Part shown: positions 1 through 6,607 of the stretch, piece by piece | Layout of the letters: each line of letters begins with the position of its first letter | Numbering within the stretch: the stretch's first letter is position 1 | DNA from: Ruminococcus sp. CAG:488 | GTDB lineage: Bacteria; Bacillota; Clostridia; Oscillospirales; Acutalibacteraceae | Length of the DNA: 22,058 nt | Assembly (NCBI GenBank): GCA_000434055.1 | Contig: HF999641.1 | Location: 48,561 to 70,618, forward strand | Reading direction: 5' to 3' | Translations under genes and position numbers: made by a program | The notes under the pieces: generated by a model | Seen by the model: only the letters and a program-made list of their open reading frames with translations | The model's database searches: none | What the model was told of the DNA's origin: nothing

Positions 1-350
1 CCGTCGATCGGCTCGCCGAGTGCATTAACGACTCTGCCGAGAAGCTCCTCGCCGACGGGAACAGAGAGAACCCGTCCCGTTCTGCTGACTTTTGAGCCTT
101 CCTTTATCTTGTCAGTCTCGGACATAATTGCAACCGAAACGGTCTCCTCCTCGAGATTCTGCGCAAGACCGAAGCTTCCGTCCTCAAACTCGAGAAGCTC
201 ACTTGCCATGCAGTTACGCAAGCCGTATACCTTTGCAATTCCGTCGCCGACAAGGATAACCGTGCCTGTCTCAGCCATTTCGATTTTTGATTTATAATTT
301 TTGATTTGTTCTTTTATAATGTTGCTGATTTCCTCAGGTCTGGCGTTCAC
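1..350 (-). CDS. atpA: ATP synthase F1 subunit alpha, N-terminal part (partial)
   Basis: Alpha subunit of the F1 head, a non-catalytic nucleotide-binding partner of beta; cytoplasmic face of the membrane. Read on the minus strand from a GTG at 350, the frame is open to base 1 and gives about 116 residues. It begins MNARPEEISNIIKEQIKNY and runs through the beta-crown domain with the segments TGTVILVGDGIAKVYGL and GRVVNALGEPIDG, which are diagnostic for AtpA. The Walker A region lies beyond the window edge. The GTG overlaps the atpH stop in a 4-base GTGA arrangement, which suggests translational coupling. It is the last visible gene of the atpIBEFHA operon; atpG, atpD and atpC are expected beyond base 1. 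Identification is certain; only the partial state limits it. Confidence 0.96.
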   Translation of the reverse strand, partial: MNARPEEISNIIKEQIKNYKSKIEMAETGTVILVGDGIAKVYGLRNCMASELLEFEDGSFGLAQNLEEETVSVAIMSETDKIKEGSKVSRTGRVLSVPVGEELLGRVVNALGEPID

Positions 351-877
351 CTATACATCGCTCCCTTCAATTCATGCAACTTCTGTTTAACACTGCCGTC
401 GATAACTTTGCCGTCAACCGTGACCTTCACGCCTCCGATAAGTGATTTATCGACACTGCAATCAAGCTCGACTCTGTGACCGCAAAGATCTTCAAGCTTT
501 GATTTGAGGGCAGTTTTTTCATCCTCTGTCAATTCAACTGCGCTGATAACCTCCGCCGTCGAAACTCCGTCAGCGGCGTCGCTCAGCTTTTTATAATCCG
601 ATATACAATCCTTCAGCGTGTGAATCCTGCCCCTGTCGCAAAGAAGGCACAGGAAAGAGACCACCGTTTCGGGAATTTTTCCGCCGAATGCACTTTCTAA
701 TGCACCGACGCGCTCCTGCTTCGGAATATCCGGAGAGGAAAGAAAATCAATGTATTCGGGGTTTTCTTTCATTAAGTTCAGAACAATATCGAGAGCCTCG
801 GAATATTCCTTGACGCTCCCCGTCTCCAATGCCAGCGCAAAAAGCGCCTCGGCATATTCGTTACTTATCTGAGCCAT
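347..877 (-). CDS. atpH: ATP synthase F1 subunit delta
   Basis: Delta (OSCP-like) subunit, which ties the top of F1 to the peripheral stalk b subunits. About 176 residues, normal for the family. The N-terminal helical domain starts MAQISNEYAEALFALALETG, the usual family opening, and the C-terminal part has the conserved VDKSLIGGVKVTVDGKVIDGS segment. Two starts are possible: ATG at 877, which matches homologue N-termini and has AGGTG 6 bases upstream, or an in-frame GTG at 886 with GAGGGG upstream. The ATG is preferred. The gene overlaps the end of atpF (stop at 861) and its own stop overlaps the atpA GTG, so atpF, atpH and atpA are tightly packed and probably translationally coupled. Confidence 0.95.
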   Translation of the reverse strand: MAQISNEYAEALFALALETGSVKEYSEALDIVLNLMKENPEYIDFLSSPDIPKQERVGALESAFGGKIPETVVSFLCLLCDRGRIHTLKDCISDYKKLSDAADGVSTAEVISAVELTEDEKTALKSKLEDLCGHRVELDCSVDKSLIGGVKVTVDGKVIDGSVKQKLHELKGAMYR

Positions 878-1376
878 CGCCGTCACCTATCCCCTCTATG
901 AAAGAGTCGATAAATTTCCGCTGATCATCCGAATCAATCTCACGCTCGAGCATTTTCTCGGCAACGAGCGTTGAAACGTCGGCGATCTGATGCTTGATAT
1001 CGTCCGAAGCTTTTTTCTTTTCCAACTCAATCTCACTCTGAGCCTGACGGAGCATACCGTCGGCCTTTTCCTTAGCGTCCGTGATGATTTTTTCGCTTCT
1101 TCTGTCTGCTCTTACGGTGGCGTCCTTGATCATCTCGTCAGTTTCCGCCTTGACCGTTTGAAGCTTGTCCTCGTATGTTTTCTTATCGGCAAGGGCGGCA
1201 TTTTCAGCCTCCTGCGCTCTTTCGTACTGTGCGTCAACATTAGCCTTGCGCTTGTCAACGAACTTACGCACACGGGCATAAAGAAACTTCTTGAACAAAA
1301 GGAAAATTATCAGAAGATTGCAAAGCGAGATCAGTATCTGCCATATATTGACCGATATGACATCAAGATTTTGCAT
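861..1376 (-). CDS. atpF: ATP synthase F0 subunit b
   Basis: Subunit b, the peripheral stalk that holds F1 stationary against the rotating c-ring. 171 residues, normal length. One N-terminal membrane segment (about residues 10-30, IWQILISLCNLLIIFLLFKK) is followed by a long, highly charged, alanine-rich helix (about 35-155) typical of the b-b coiled-coil, and a short acidic C-terminus that would contact delta. The ATG at 1376 follows GGGAGTG. It lies 22 bases after atpE, and its 3' end overlaps the start of atpH. Position and order (B-E-F-H-A) match the canonical bacterial operon. Confidence 0.95.
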   Translation of the reverse strand: MQNLDVISVNIWQILISLCNLLIIFLLFKKFLYARVRKFVDKRKANVDAQYERAQEAENAALADKKTYEDKLQTVKAETDEMIKDATVRADRRSEKIITDAKEKADGMLRQAQSEIELEKKKASDDIKHQIADVSTLVAEKMLEREIDSDDQRKFIDSFIEGIGDGDGSDK

Positions 1377-1398
1377 TAAAAATTCACTCCCGACAAAA

Positions 1399-1680
1399 TC
1401 AGATTAAGTTCATAAGAATATCAACAAGTCTGCTCGGAGCAACGAAGATGAGAAGAATTGCGATAACAAGGGCGTAAAGACCCGTTGTCTCGGCAATGGC
1501 ACAACCCATGATCATGGTCGTTGTAACGTTACTCTTGCATTCGGGCTGACGGCCGATAGCTTCACAAGCCTTGGCAACTGCGTTACCTTCACCGATACCG
1601 GGGCCGATACCTGCGATCATTGCCATACCTGCGCCGAGAGCGCAGCATCCGAGAATAATTCCGATTGCGATTGCTGTCAT
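1399..1680 (-). CDS. atpE: ATP synthase F0 subunit c, predicted Na+ type with two carboxylates
   Basis: Subunit c, the proteolipid that forms the rotor ring and carries the coupling ion. 93 residues as two membrane hairpin helices around the polar loop GRQPE (43-47). In helix 1 the segment GPGIGEGNA places Glu31 where Na+-dependent c subunits usually have Gln; in helix 2 CAIAETTGLY has the essential Glu64, followed by Thr65 and, four residues on, Tyr69. Glu plus Ser/Thr plus Tyr is the established Na+-site signature, and a second Glu in helix 1 matches the two-carboxylate c-ring described in Fusobacterium nucleatum. Na+ coupling is therefore inferred. ATG at 1680 has a GGAGG site 8 bases upstream. 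Four Cys residues in the protein are unusual for a c subunit. Confidence 0.96.
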   Translation of the reverse strand: MTAIAIGIILGCCALGAGMAMIAGIGPGIGEGNAVAKACEAIGRQPECKSNVTTTMIMGCAIAETTGLYALVIAILLIFVAPSRLVDILMNLI

Positions 1681-1699
1681 AATAATAACCTCCGTTTAT

Positions 1700-2608
1700 T
1701 TATGCGACTTTTTTCCTTGCCGCTTTTTTCTGTTGTCTTTTTTCCTTTCGCTTCTGCCACTCCTCAATCGGGAATGCACCCGAAACATAGATCATAGTGA
1801 GCATTGCGAAAATGAAAGCCTGCATACATCCGCTGAAAATGTCGAAATACAGCGACAAAATAGCGGGAAGTCCGATCTGGAACAGCGGAAATTCGCCGAT
1901 TTTACCGGGAATCCAGCTCAACAAAGCGTGCGACACAGCCTGCAAACCTGCCGCAACGAGAGCGGAAATGACCGAACCCGAAAGCACGTTGCCGTAATGA
2001 CGGAACGACATTGAAACAGGTGTTGCAAATTCGCTGATAACGTTAAACGGCGTCAGCACGGGAACAGGCTCTGTGAAGCTCTTGAGATAATTGAGAAAAC
2101 CTCCTTTGAGCTTGTAGTGCGTAATAAGCACAAAAACGATAACTGCCCAACCGGCAACAACGTTGATGTCCGAGGTCGGCGGAAAAATTCCGAGCATTGA
2201 CGAAAGGCTTGAAAAAGCCGAAAGCGCCATAATTCCGCAGACGAACGGAGAAAACTCCTTGAAATATTCGCCCATGTTGTCCTTTACAAGATCATCGGTC
2301 TTTTCTACTATCCATTCAGCTATTGCCTGCCGCTTCGAGCTGCATTCTTCGGTCAAGCCGTGCGTGAAGAAGAGACAGAGGAAGAAAAGAGAAATCATAA
2401 TAAGCCATGTGTTGACCTGACTTTCCGTTATCGGGAGATCCTGTATCGGCATATGAACTGTAAAGAAAATTCTTGCGCCGGCAATTGCAACACCGTCCGA
2501 AGCAGGCTTGGTCAAAACCTGCAACGCCATTGCGCCGACGAGCGGCAGAATCATCATAAGTATCAGCAAGGCATCAACAAGCCTGAAGCCTATGCTTCTT
2601 TTATTCAT
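1700..2608 (-). CDS. atpB: ATP synthase F0 subunit a
   Basis: Subunit a, the membrane stator that supplies the ion half-channels next to the c-ring. 302 residues, slightly long for the family. About six hydrophobic segments are visible. The conserved PTSDINVVAGWAVIVF stretch (about 144-160) and the essential arginine, Arg203 in SFRHYGNVLSG, are both present, so the protein should be functional. The C-terminus is a lysine/arginine-rich cytoplasmic tail (EEWQKRKEKRQQKKAARKK). ATG at 2608 has the strong site GGAGGTG. It lies 19 bases before atpE, in the usual order. The Glu-rich loop near residues 87-105 was not assigned a role. Confidence 0.95.
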   Translation of the reverse strand: MNKRSIGFRLVDALLILMMILPLVGAMALQVLTKPASDGVAIAGARIFFTVHMPIQDLPITESQVNTWLIMISLFFLCLFFTHGLTEECSSKRQAIAEWIVEKTDDLVKDNMGEYFKEFSPFVCGIMALSAFSSLSSMLGIFPPTSDINVVAGWAVIVFVLITHYKLKGGFLNYLKSFTEPVPVLTPFNVISEFATPVSMSFRHYGNVLSGSVISALVAAGLQAVSHALLSWIPGKIGEFPLFQIGLPAILSLYFDIFSGCMQAFIFAMLTMIYVSGAFPIEEWQKRKEKRQQKKAARKKVA

Positions 2609-2638
2609 TCGGCAACACCTCCGTGTATGAATTTTATA

Positions 2639-3022
2639 TCAATCGTTATTTTTAAATAACGGTCTGAAAAGGATAGCGATTCTCGGGAAAAGCAAGGGTA
2701 AAAGAACCGCAATGGGGTTAAAGCACTTGAAAACGCAACCTACGGCGGCAAAAGCCACAAGCATGAGTGTTCGCAGGGACTGCGACAGCTTCACCTTTTT
2801 CTTTGCGTCCTTCTCTTCAAGGAGAACAGCCTCCTGAACCGTATAGCCCATCAGGAAAAAGTTGAGCACAGCCGCGGTAAAGCCGAGCAAATTGCCAAGC
2901 ACAACCTTATAGCTCCAATAGTCGAGAAGAAGGAAAACAAGCTCCATGACCGCACTGAATATCAAAGTGAAAGCGGCAATGAAAAGCGTTTCTTTTTTTA
3001 CGGTGGCATCAATCTTTTGCAC
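2639..3022 (-). CDS. atpI: ATP synthase accessory protein I
   Basis: Small four-helix membrane protein of the AtpI (ATP synthase subunit I) type, known in other bacteria to assist c-ring assembly and stability. 127 residues from the chosen start. Hydrophobic segments lie near residues 15-33, 40-58, 85-103 and 108-122, with a charged loop (LLEEKDAKKKVKLSQSL) between helices 2 and 3. It is the first gene of the atp operon, just upstream of atpB, the usual atpI position; sequence conservation in this family is low, so context carries much of the call. An in-frame GTG at 3031 touches the Shine-Dalgarno GGGAGG directly, so the next GTG at 3022, 8 bases after it, is the likely start. Confidence 0.8.
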   Translation of the reverse strand: MQKIDATVKKETLFIAAFTLIFSAVMELVFLLLDYWSYKVVLGNLLGFTAAVLNFFLMGYTVQEAVLLEEKDAKKKVKLSQSLRTLMLVAFAAVGCVFKCFNPIAVLLPLLFPRIAILFRPLFKNND

Positions 3023-3075
3023 CTGCTGCACCTCCCATAAATTCCGTTACAGATAATTCGCTCACCTAATTTGAA

Positions 3076-3104
3076 ATTATAACATATCCTTTCAATAAAG
3101 TCCA
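3076..3104 (-). promoter_or_regulatory. Sigma-A promoter of the atp operon
   Basis: On the minus strand a -35 TGGACT is followed after exactly 17 bases by TATAAT, preceded by TG one base upstream (extended -10, TGtTATAAT). It lies about 55 bases before the atpI start, with nothing else between it and the ireB-operon terminator. Confidence 0.75.
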
Positions 3105-3173
3105 CTAAATAAAAATCAACTTTTGTTAACATTAAGACAATAGCATGCTTTTGTTAAAAACGTCAAATATCGC

Positions 3174-3205
3174 AAAAAAGGACCGTGCCGATTGGGGTAC
3201 AGTCC
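3174..3205 (-). terminator. Rho-independent terminator of the ireB operon
   Basis: Read on the minus strand, GGACTGTACC pairs with GGCACGGTCC (one mismatch, one G-U pair) around a short loop, followed by TTTTTT. It begins 17 bases after the stop of the 97-residue gene and separates that operon from atpI. Confidence 0.75.
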
Positions 3206-3221
3206 GTTAATCCTGCTATGT

Positions 3222-3515
3222 TTATTTGAGCGCTCTTTCAAGCCAGATCGTTCCGATATCCATCGCATTGTAAAGTCCGTGCTTTTCGCTTTTCTTAACT
3301 ATGCGCTCCTTTGGACGGCAATCGGGATCTGTGTTGAGGAGCTGAATGAGGACCCTGTCCGGAACCTCAATATCCCCCTGCGTCTTTTTGCTCATAATCT
3401 GAATCATAATAACGTACGGGTCATTCATGTTTCCGTAATAGATCATGTTTCCGCTTCGAACAAGAGGCTTGCCTCTGTAGGTGAGAAACTGATCTCCCTT
3501 TTTCTTAACTGCCAT
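3222..3515 (-). CDS. Uncharacterised 97-residue protein co-transcribed with ireB
   Basis: Not recognised as a named family. 97 residues, basic N-terminus (MAVKKKGDQFLTYRGKPLVR), no signal peptide or membrane segment, one Cys, and a likely mixed alpha/beta fold with a beta-rich start (FLTYRGKPLV, MIYYGN) and the hydrophobic strand YVIMIQIM near residues 34-41. It is probably cytoplasmic. It lies 15 bases after ireB, has AAAGG about 10 bases before its ATG, and is followed at once by a terminator, so the two genes form one transcript. That suggests, but does not prove, a role linked to the IreB/Ser-Thr kinase signalling pathway. In many Firmicutes ireB is instead followed by the Holliday-junction resolvase gene ruvX and a DUF1292 gene; this protein resembles neither. 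Confidence 0.75.
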   Translation of the reverse strand: MAVKKKGDQFLTYRGKPLVRSGNMIYYGNMNDPYVIMIQIMSKKTQGDIEVPDRVLIQLLNTDPDCRPKERIVKKSEKHGLYNAMDIGTIWLERALK

Positions 3516-3530
3516 TTATATCAGCCTTTC

Positions 3531-3776
3531 TTAATCTTTGAGATAATTTTTAACCAAGGACTGGAGCAACTCATCACGGTCTATCCTTCGGATAAGACTT
3601 CTTGCGTTATTGTGAGTGGTGATATATGTCGGATCCTCGGAAAGAAGATAGCCTACGATCTGACTGGTGGGATTGTAGCCCTTCTCACTCAGCGCATTAT
3701 AAACGGCTTTTAATATCGATTTCATTTCCTTCTCATGGTCTTCCTTTATGGAAAACTGAATCGTTTTATCCGTCAT
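3531..3776 (-). CDS. ireB: IreB family regulatory phosphoprotein (UPF0297)
   Basis: Small cytoplasmic regulator; in Enterococcus faecalis IreB is phosphorylated by the PASTA-type kinase IreK and dampens cephalosporin resistance. The protein is 81 residues, as usual for the family, beginning MTDKTIQFSIKEDHEKEM. Family hallmarks are seen: EKGYNPTSQIVGYLLSEDP, the NNARSLIRRIDRDEL helix, and a C-terminal LVKNYLKD. The two phosphorylated threonines of the enterococcal protein correspond to Thr2 and Thr5 here (inference from N-terminal alignment). ATG at 3776 lies 8 bases after GGAGG; an in-frame GTG at 3785 is too close to that site. First gene of a two-gene operon with its own promoter. Confidence 0.93.
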   Translation of the reverse strand: MTDKTIQFSIKEDHEKEMKSILKAVYNALSEKGYNPTSQIVGYLLSEDPTYITTHNNARSLIRRIDRDELLQSLVKNYLKD

Positions 3777-3804
3777 TGCAAACACCTCCGCTTAGTTTCA
3801 TTTT

Positions 3805-3833
3805 ATTATATACCAAAACGGGGAATATAACAA
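3805..3833 (-). promoter_or_regulatory. Sigma-A promoter of ireB
   Basis: On the minus strand TTGTTA is followed after 17 bases by a perfect TATAAT, about 29 bases before the ireB ATG. Confidence 0.75.
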
Positions 3834-3878
3834 GTAGAAAAATGAAGATATTTATAAATTTTTTGTTAACACACCGGT

Positions 3879-4697
3879 TTACTGTGCTTTAACATAGGTA
3901 ACCGACACGGATTCGGCATTCTTTTGAATAAGAGTAAGCTCCGTTTCTCCGATTTCGGCAATGTATGTGTTGGATACGGTCATTCCTGCCAGGCTCACAT
4001 AATTTATTTTTACCTCGCACCGACCGTTTTCGTTGAGAGAAAGCGTGTACGTTCCGTCGGTTGAGATACCTGCAAGCGAAATCCTGACCGTCGAATAGTC
4101 AACAAATTCGTATCCCGATGCCGTGTTGAGCCTTGATACCCATTTGCCGAGCAAAGCTTCGGCATATTTCGCCGTATCGCCCGTCGGTGCGGTCGGTTTA
4201 TCCGTTTTCCGGACAGTCGTTTCTTGCTTCTGCGTCGTTTTTTCCGTTGTCAATTCGGTTTCATCGGTTTTTACAAGTGGAAAATCGAACGAGCCCTTTG
4301 TGTCCTTGAGTGTAAGTGTATCCTTATCCTCGTTCAGCGACGCTTCAAATGAGCGTTCAATTGAAAGTCCGCCGTAAATATTACCTTTGACCGTCAATAT
4401 ATGCTTTTTTGAATCAAGGTCATATTCGTCGGAATATGTTCCGCCCGCCGTCTGACCGAGAACAATAACCGTCAGTCTTCCGTCCTCGCCGAAGCGGACG
4501 GTGCTGACCTTTGAAGCGACGGTACCAGTTGAGGTATTCTTCCAAACTCCCTGTATTTCCTCGATAAATTCGTTTGCAACCTTTTCGTCCTTGTTGCCTA
4601 TCCTGCCCGTATTATAAGCATTGATAACAAACACTGCGGTAAATATCAGCAAAGTGACAACAACAACCGACGCTATCAGCCATTTAATATATTTCAT
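3879..4697 (-). CDS. Membrane-anchored protein with two similar beta-barrel-like domains
   Basis: Not recognised as a named gene. 272 residues. A single N-terminal hydrophobic anchor (about 5-27, no lipobox) precedes two extracellular domains of about 90 residues each. Both start with a G-x-W motif (EIQGVWKN near 48; LLGKWVS near 184) and go through alternating strands ending in a similar T-L-T/L-I pattern (DTLTLKDT; ELTLIQK). This looks like an internal duplication of a lipocalin-like or DUF5640-like beta domain. The domains are joined by a Thr/Lys/Glu-rich linker (about 143-168), typical of flexible surface linkers. ATG at 4697 has AAGGAGGAG upstream. The function is unknown; binding of a hydrophobic ligand or the cell wall is only a guess from the fold type. 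Confidence 0.7.
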   Translation of the reverse strand: MKYIKWLIASVVVVTLLIFTAVFVINAYNTGRIGNKDEKVANEFIEEIQGVWKNTSTGTVASKVSTVRFGEDGRLTVIVLGQTAGGTYSDEYDLDSKKHILTVKGNIYGGLSIERSFEASLNEDKDTLTLKDTKGSFDFPLVKTDETELTTEKTTQKQETTVRKTDKPTAPTGDTAKYAEALLGKWVSRLNTASGYEFVDYSTVRISLAGISTDGTYTLSLNENGRCEVKINYVSLAGMTVSNTYIAEIGETELTLIQKNAESVSVTYVKAQ

Positions 4698-4718
4698 TTT
4701 TTCTCCTCCTTTTCGGAA

Positions 4719-4802
4719 GTCGGAGGGGTTATTTAAATTTCATCAGACTATATTCATAAAACCCCTCAGTCGGCTTCGCTGACAGCTCCCCTAAATGGGC
4801 GT
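4719..4802. repeat. Intergenic repeat-like palindromic segment
   Basis: The stretch begins with GAGGGGTT and has the inverted partner AACCCCTC near 4768-4777. It then contains a perfect small hairpin, GTCGGC-TTC-GCTGAC with one G-T pair, followed by AGCTCCCCT. This CCCCTCAGTC-hairpin-AGCTCCCCT layout resembles a short non-coding repeat that I recall as common between genes of gut Clostridia; that recognition is from memory, not from a search. A related-looking CCTCCCCTACAG string follows near 4843. No ORF is present in 4698-4900. Confidence 0.5.
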
Positions 4803-4900
4803 CCTTTACGGTTTCATCTGACCTTGAGTCGATGTGGGCTTGCCTCCCCTACAGTGGTGCAGAGAAAAGATTCCTGCTGTTTTGCCCGTGAAAAGCTTCC

Positions 4901-5503
4901 TCAGCCCTCGTACTCGCCGATCTCGATTTTCTCGATAACAACGTCATCAAACGGTTTGTCCATTAAGTCAACCCTTGTCTTGGCAATTTCATCAACAACG
5001 TCCATTCCGTCATAAGCCTGACCGAAAACGGTGTGCTTAAAATCAAGCCACGGAGTTCCGCCGACCTTTTTGTAGTCCTCGATACACTGAGCCGGGAACA
5101 TCTTTTCGCCAATCATTTCCATCTGACCCATGAGGTTGCCGTCAACCGTGCCTGCCTGAACGATAAAGAACTGGCTGCCGTTTGTGCCCGGGCCTGCGTT
5201 CGCCATTGAGAGTGCACCTCTGAGGTTGTGCAATCCGAGGTCAAATTCATCCTCGAATGAGCCGCCCCAGATACTCTCGCCGCCTCGTCCCGTTCCTGTC
5301 GGGTCGCCGCCCTGAATCATAAAGTTGTTGATAACACGGTGAAAAATAATTCCCTCATAGTAACCGTTCTTGGCATGTGTCGTGAAGTTTTCGACCGTTT
5401 TCGGGCACTCATTCGGAAAAAGTTTGAACTTGATTGTACCCCTGTTTGTTTTCATAATTGCAATCATGTCGCCCTTCGTGGGCATGGAAAGCTGTGAAGC
5501 CAT
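4901..5503 (-). CDS. Cyclophilin-type peptidyl-prolyl cis-trans isomerase
   Basis: Catalyses cis-trans isomerisation of X-Pro bonds in protein folding. 200 residues, one cyclophilin domain (about 14-196), no signal peptide or anchor, so probably cytoplasmic. Catalytic and binding residues are visible: Arg in IIFHRVINNFMIQGGD, Gln in GTNGSQFFIV, and Trp and His in TPWLDFKHTVFG, equivalent to the cyclosporin-contact Trp and the active-site His. An insertion of about 30 residues between GTVDGNLMG and TPWLDFKH, including QMEMIGEKMFP, is longer than in the shortest bacterial cyclophilins but common in clostridial ones. ATG at 5503 follows GGAGGA, and the gene has its own sigma-A promoter. It is probably monocistronic. 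Confidence 0.93.
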   Translation of the reverse strand: MASQLSMPTKGDMIAIMKTNRGTIKFKLFPNECPKTVENFTTHAKNGYYEGIIFHRVINNFMIQGGDPTGTGRGGESIWGGSFEDEFDLGLHNLRGALSMANAGPGTNGSQFFIVQAGTVDGNLMGQMEMIGEKMFPAQCIEDYKKVGGTPWLDFKHTVFGQAYDGMDVVDEIAKTRVDLMDKPFDDVVIEKIEIGEYEG

Positions 5504-5534
5504 AATCTATTCCTCCGATTTGTTTAATGGAATA

Positions 5535-5563
5535 ATTATAGCATTTCACAGCTTTAATTGCAA
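5535..5563 (-). promoter_or_regulatory. Sigma-A promoter of the cyclophilin gene
   Basis: Minus strand: TTGCAA, 17-base spacer, perfect TATAAT, about 32 bases before the ATG at 5503. Confidence 0.78.
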
Positions 5564-5627
5564 GATGTTAAGATTTTAAAAAAATGTTGTAACGGAATTC
5601 GACTTATGATATAATTATTTTGTATAA

Positions 5628-6542
5628 TTATAATTTCAAATCGTCAAGACTTTTGAATTCATAGCCCTGTTCCCTCGCATAGTCTATAATCCGTGCCATT
5701 GCTCCCGCATTGTCAGACGAAACGGCGTGCAAAAGGATTATCGCACCGGGGTGCAGACGTGCCGTTACTTTTTCAAAAGCATAATCTGCGCCCTTTTGCG
5801 CTTTTGTGTCCCAGTCGGCATAGGAAAGCGACCAGAATACACTCGTATATCCGAGAGAGCCTACAAGCTCGAGCGCACATTCCGAGTATTCCCCTTTAGG
5901 AAATCGGAAATACGGCGATGTGTACCCGAAATTCGAGCGCAGATAATTATCGCAGTCCTGAATTTCCTTTGCCATCTCACTGCGGCTGATTTCATCAAAG
6001 CTCGGATGTGTTGTTGAATGATTTCCGACGATATGGCCTTCCTTTATCATTCTTGCAATGACCTCGGGAGCGGATTTCAGCTCATCGGCGGTGCAAAAGA
6101 ACGCAGCCTTTACCTTCTTCTCCTTAAGAGTATCGAGAATTTTCTCCGTGTAGCCGTTATCGTAGCCGCAGTCAAAGGTCAGATAGAGTACCTTGCTTTG
6201 CGACTTGGTGTCATAAGTCACAGCCTTGAAATTTTTACTCTCAAAAAATTTTTCCGAGTCAACGGAGATTTGATGAGGCTTTCCGTCCTTGGCGACACCG
6301 TATGAATGTGATATTTTCGCAGTCGAAAGCCCTCTTGAATTCTCGGGATCCGCACAGGTGAGCGTCACCGGCTCAAGCGCAGGATAACCCGTATAGGTTG
6401 CCGCCGCTTTCTGCCCTGTTTTTCCGGCGACATTTTCCGCCGTTGTAACTTTGTTTGTCATGTCGTCGGGCATATCGGCTCCGCACGAGCACATAAGCAG
6501 AAGCATTATTCCCGATATAATTATTGATATTATTTTTTTCAA
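5628..6542 (-). CDS. pdaA: PdaA-type polysaccharide deacetylase lipoprotein (spore cortex)
   Basis: NodB-family N-deacetylase closest to PdaA, which deacetylates N-acetylmuramic acid on the way to muramic delta-lactam in the spore cortex. About 304 residues. An N-terminal hydrophobic segment ends in LLLMCSCG, a plausible lipobox. The NodB domain (about 115-300) shows TFDCGYDNG, the metal-binding HSTTHPSF, the RFPKGEYS motif, FWSLSYADWD and HPGAIILLHAVS, an order and spacing typical of PdaA. In the first motif Cys occupies the position after Asp where Bacillus PdaA has Asn. Start: an in-frame GTG at 6551 lies inside GGGGTGAT, itself a good ribosome-binding site, so the TTG at 6542 is more likely. 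The gene is divergent from the subtilisin gene 41 bases away. Confidence 0.88.
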   Translation of the reverse strand: MKKIISIIISGIMLLLMCSCGADMPDDMTNKVTTAENVAGKTGQKAAATYTGYPALEPVTLTCADPENSRGLSTAKISHSYGVAKDGKPHQISVDSEKFFESKNFKAVTYDTKSQSKVLYLTFDCGYDNGYTEKILDTLKEKKVKAAFFCTADELKSAPEVIARMIKEGHIVGNHSTTHPSFDEISRSEMAKEIQDCDNYLRSNFGYTSPYFRFPKGEYSECALELVGSLGYTSVFWSLSYADWDTKAQKGADYAFEKVTARLHPGAIILLHAVSSDNAGAMARIIDYAREQGYEFKSLDDLKL

Positions 6543-6579
6543 TATAATCACCCCATACTATTTTTACCGAAGGAAGTGA

Positions 6580-6607
6580 TATTATGAAAATCAAGAGAAT
6601 TATTTGC
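6580..6607 (-). promoter_or_regulatory. Candidate sigma-G/F promoter of pdaA
   Basis: Minus strand CATAATA (6580-6586) fits the sigma-G -10 consensus CATNHTA exactly and overlaps the ATG of the divergent protease gene. A GCAAA (4 of 5 to GMATR) lies 16 bases upstream, slightly short of the usual 17-18. The predicted 5' leader would be about 30 bases. pdaA is a sigma-G gene in Bacillus subtilis, which supports the reading. Confidence 0.4.

Noticed and set aside
1571..2014. 147-codon plus-strand frame opposite atpE/atpB
   Set aside because: Antisense to two certain ATP synthase genes; proline/isoleucine-rich translation reflects the reverse of membrane codons.
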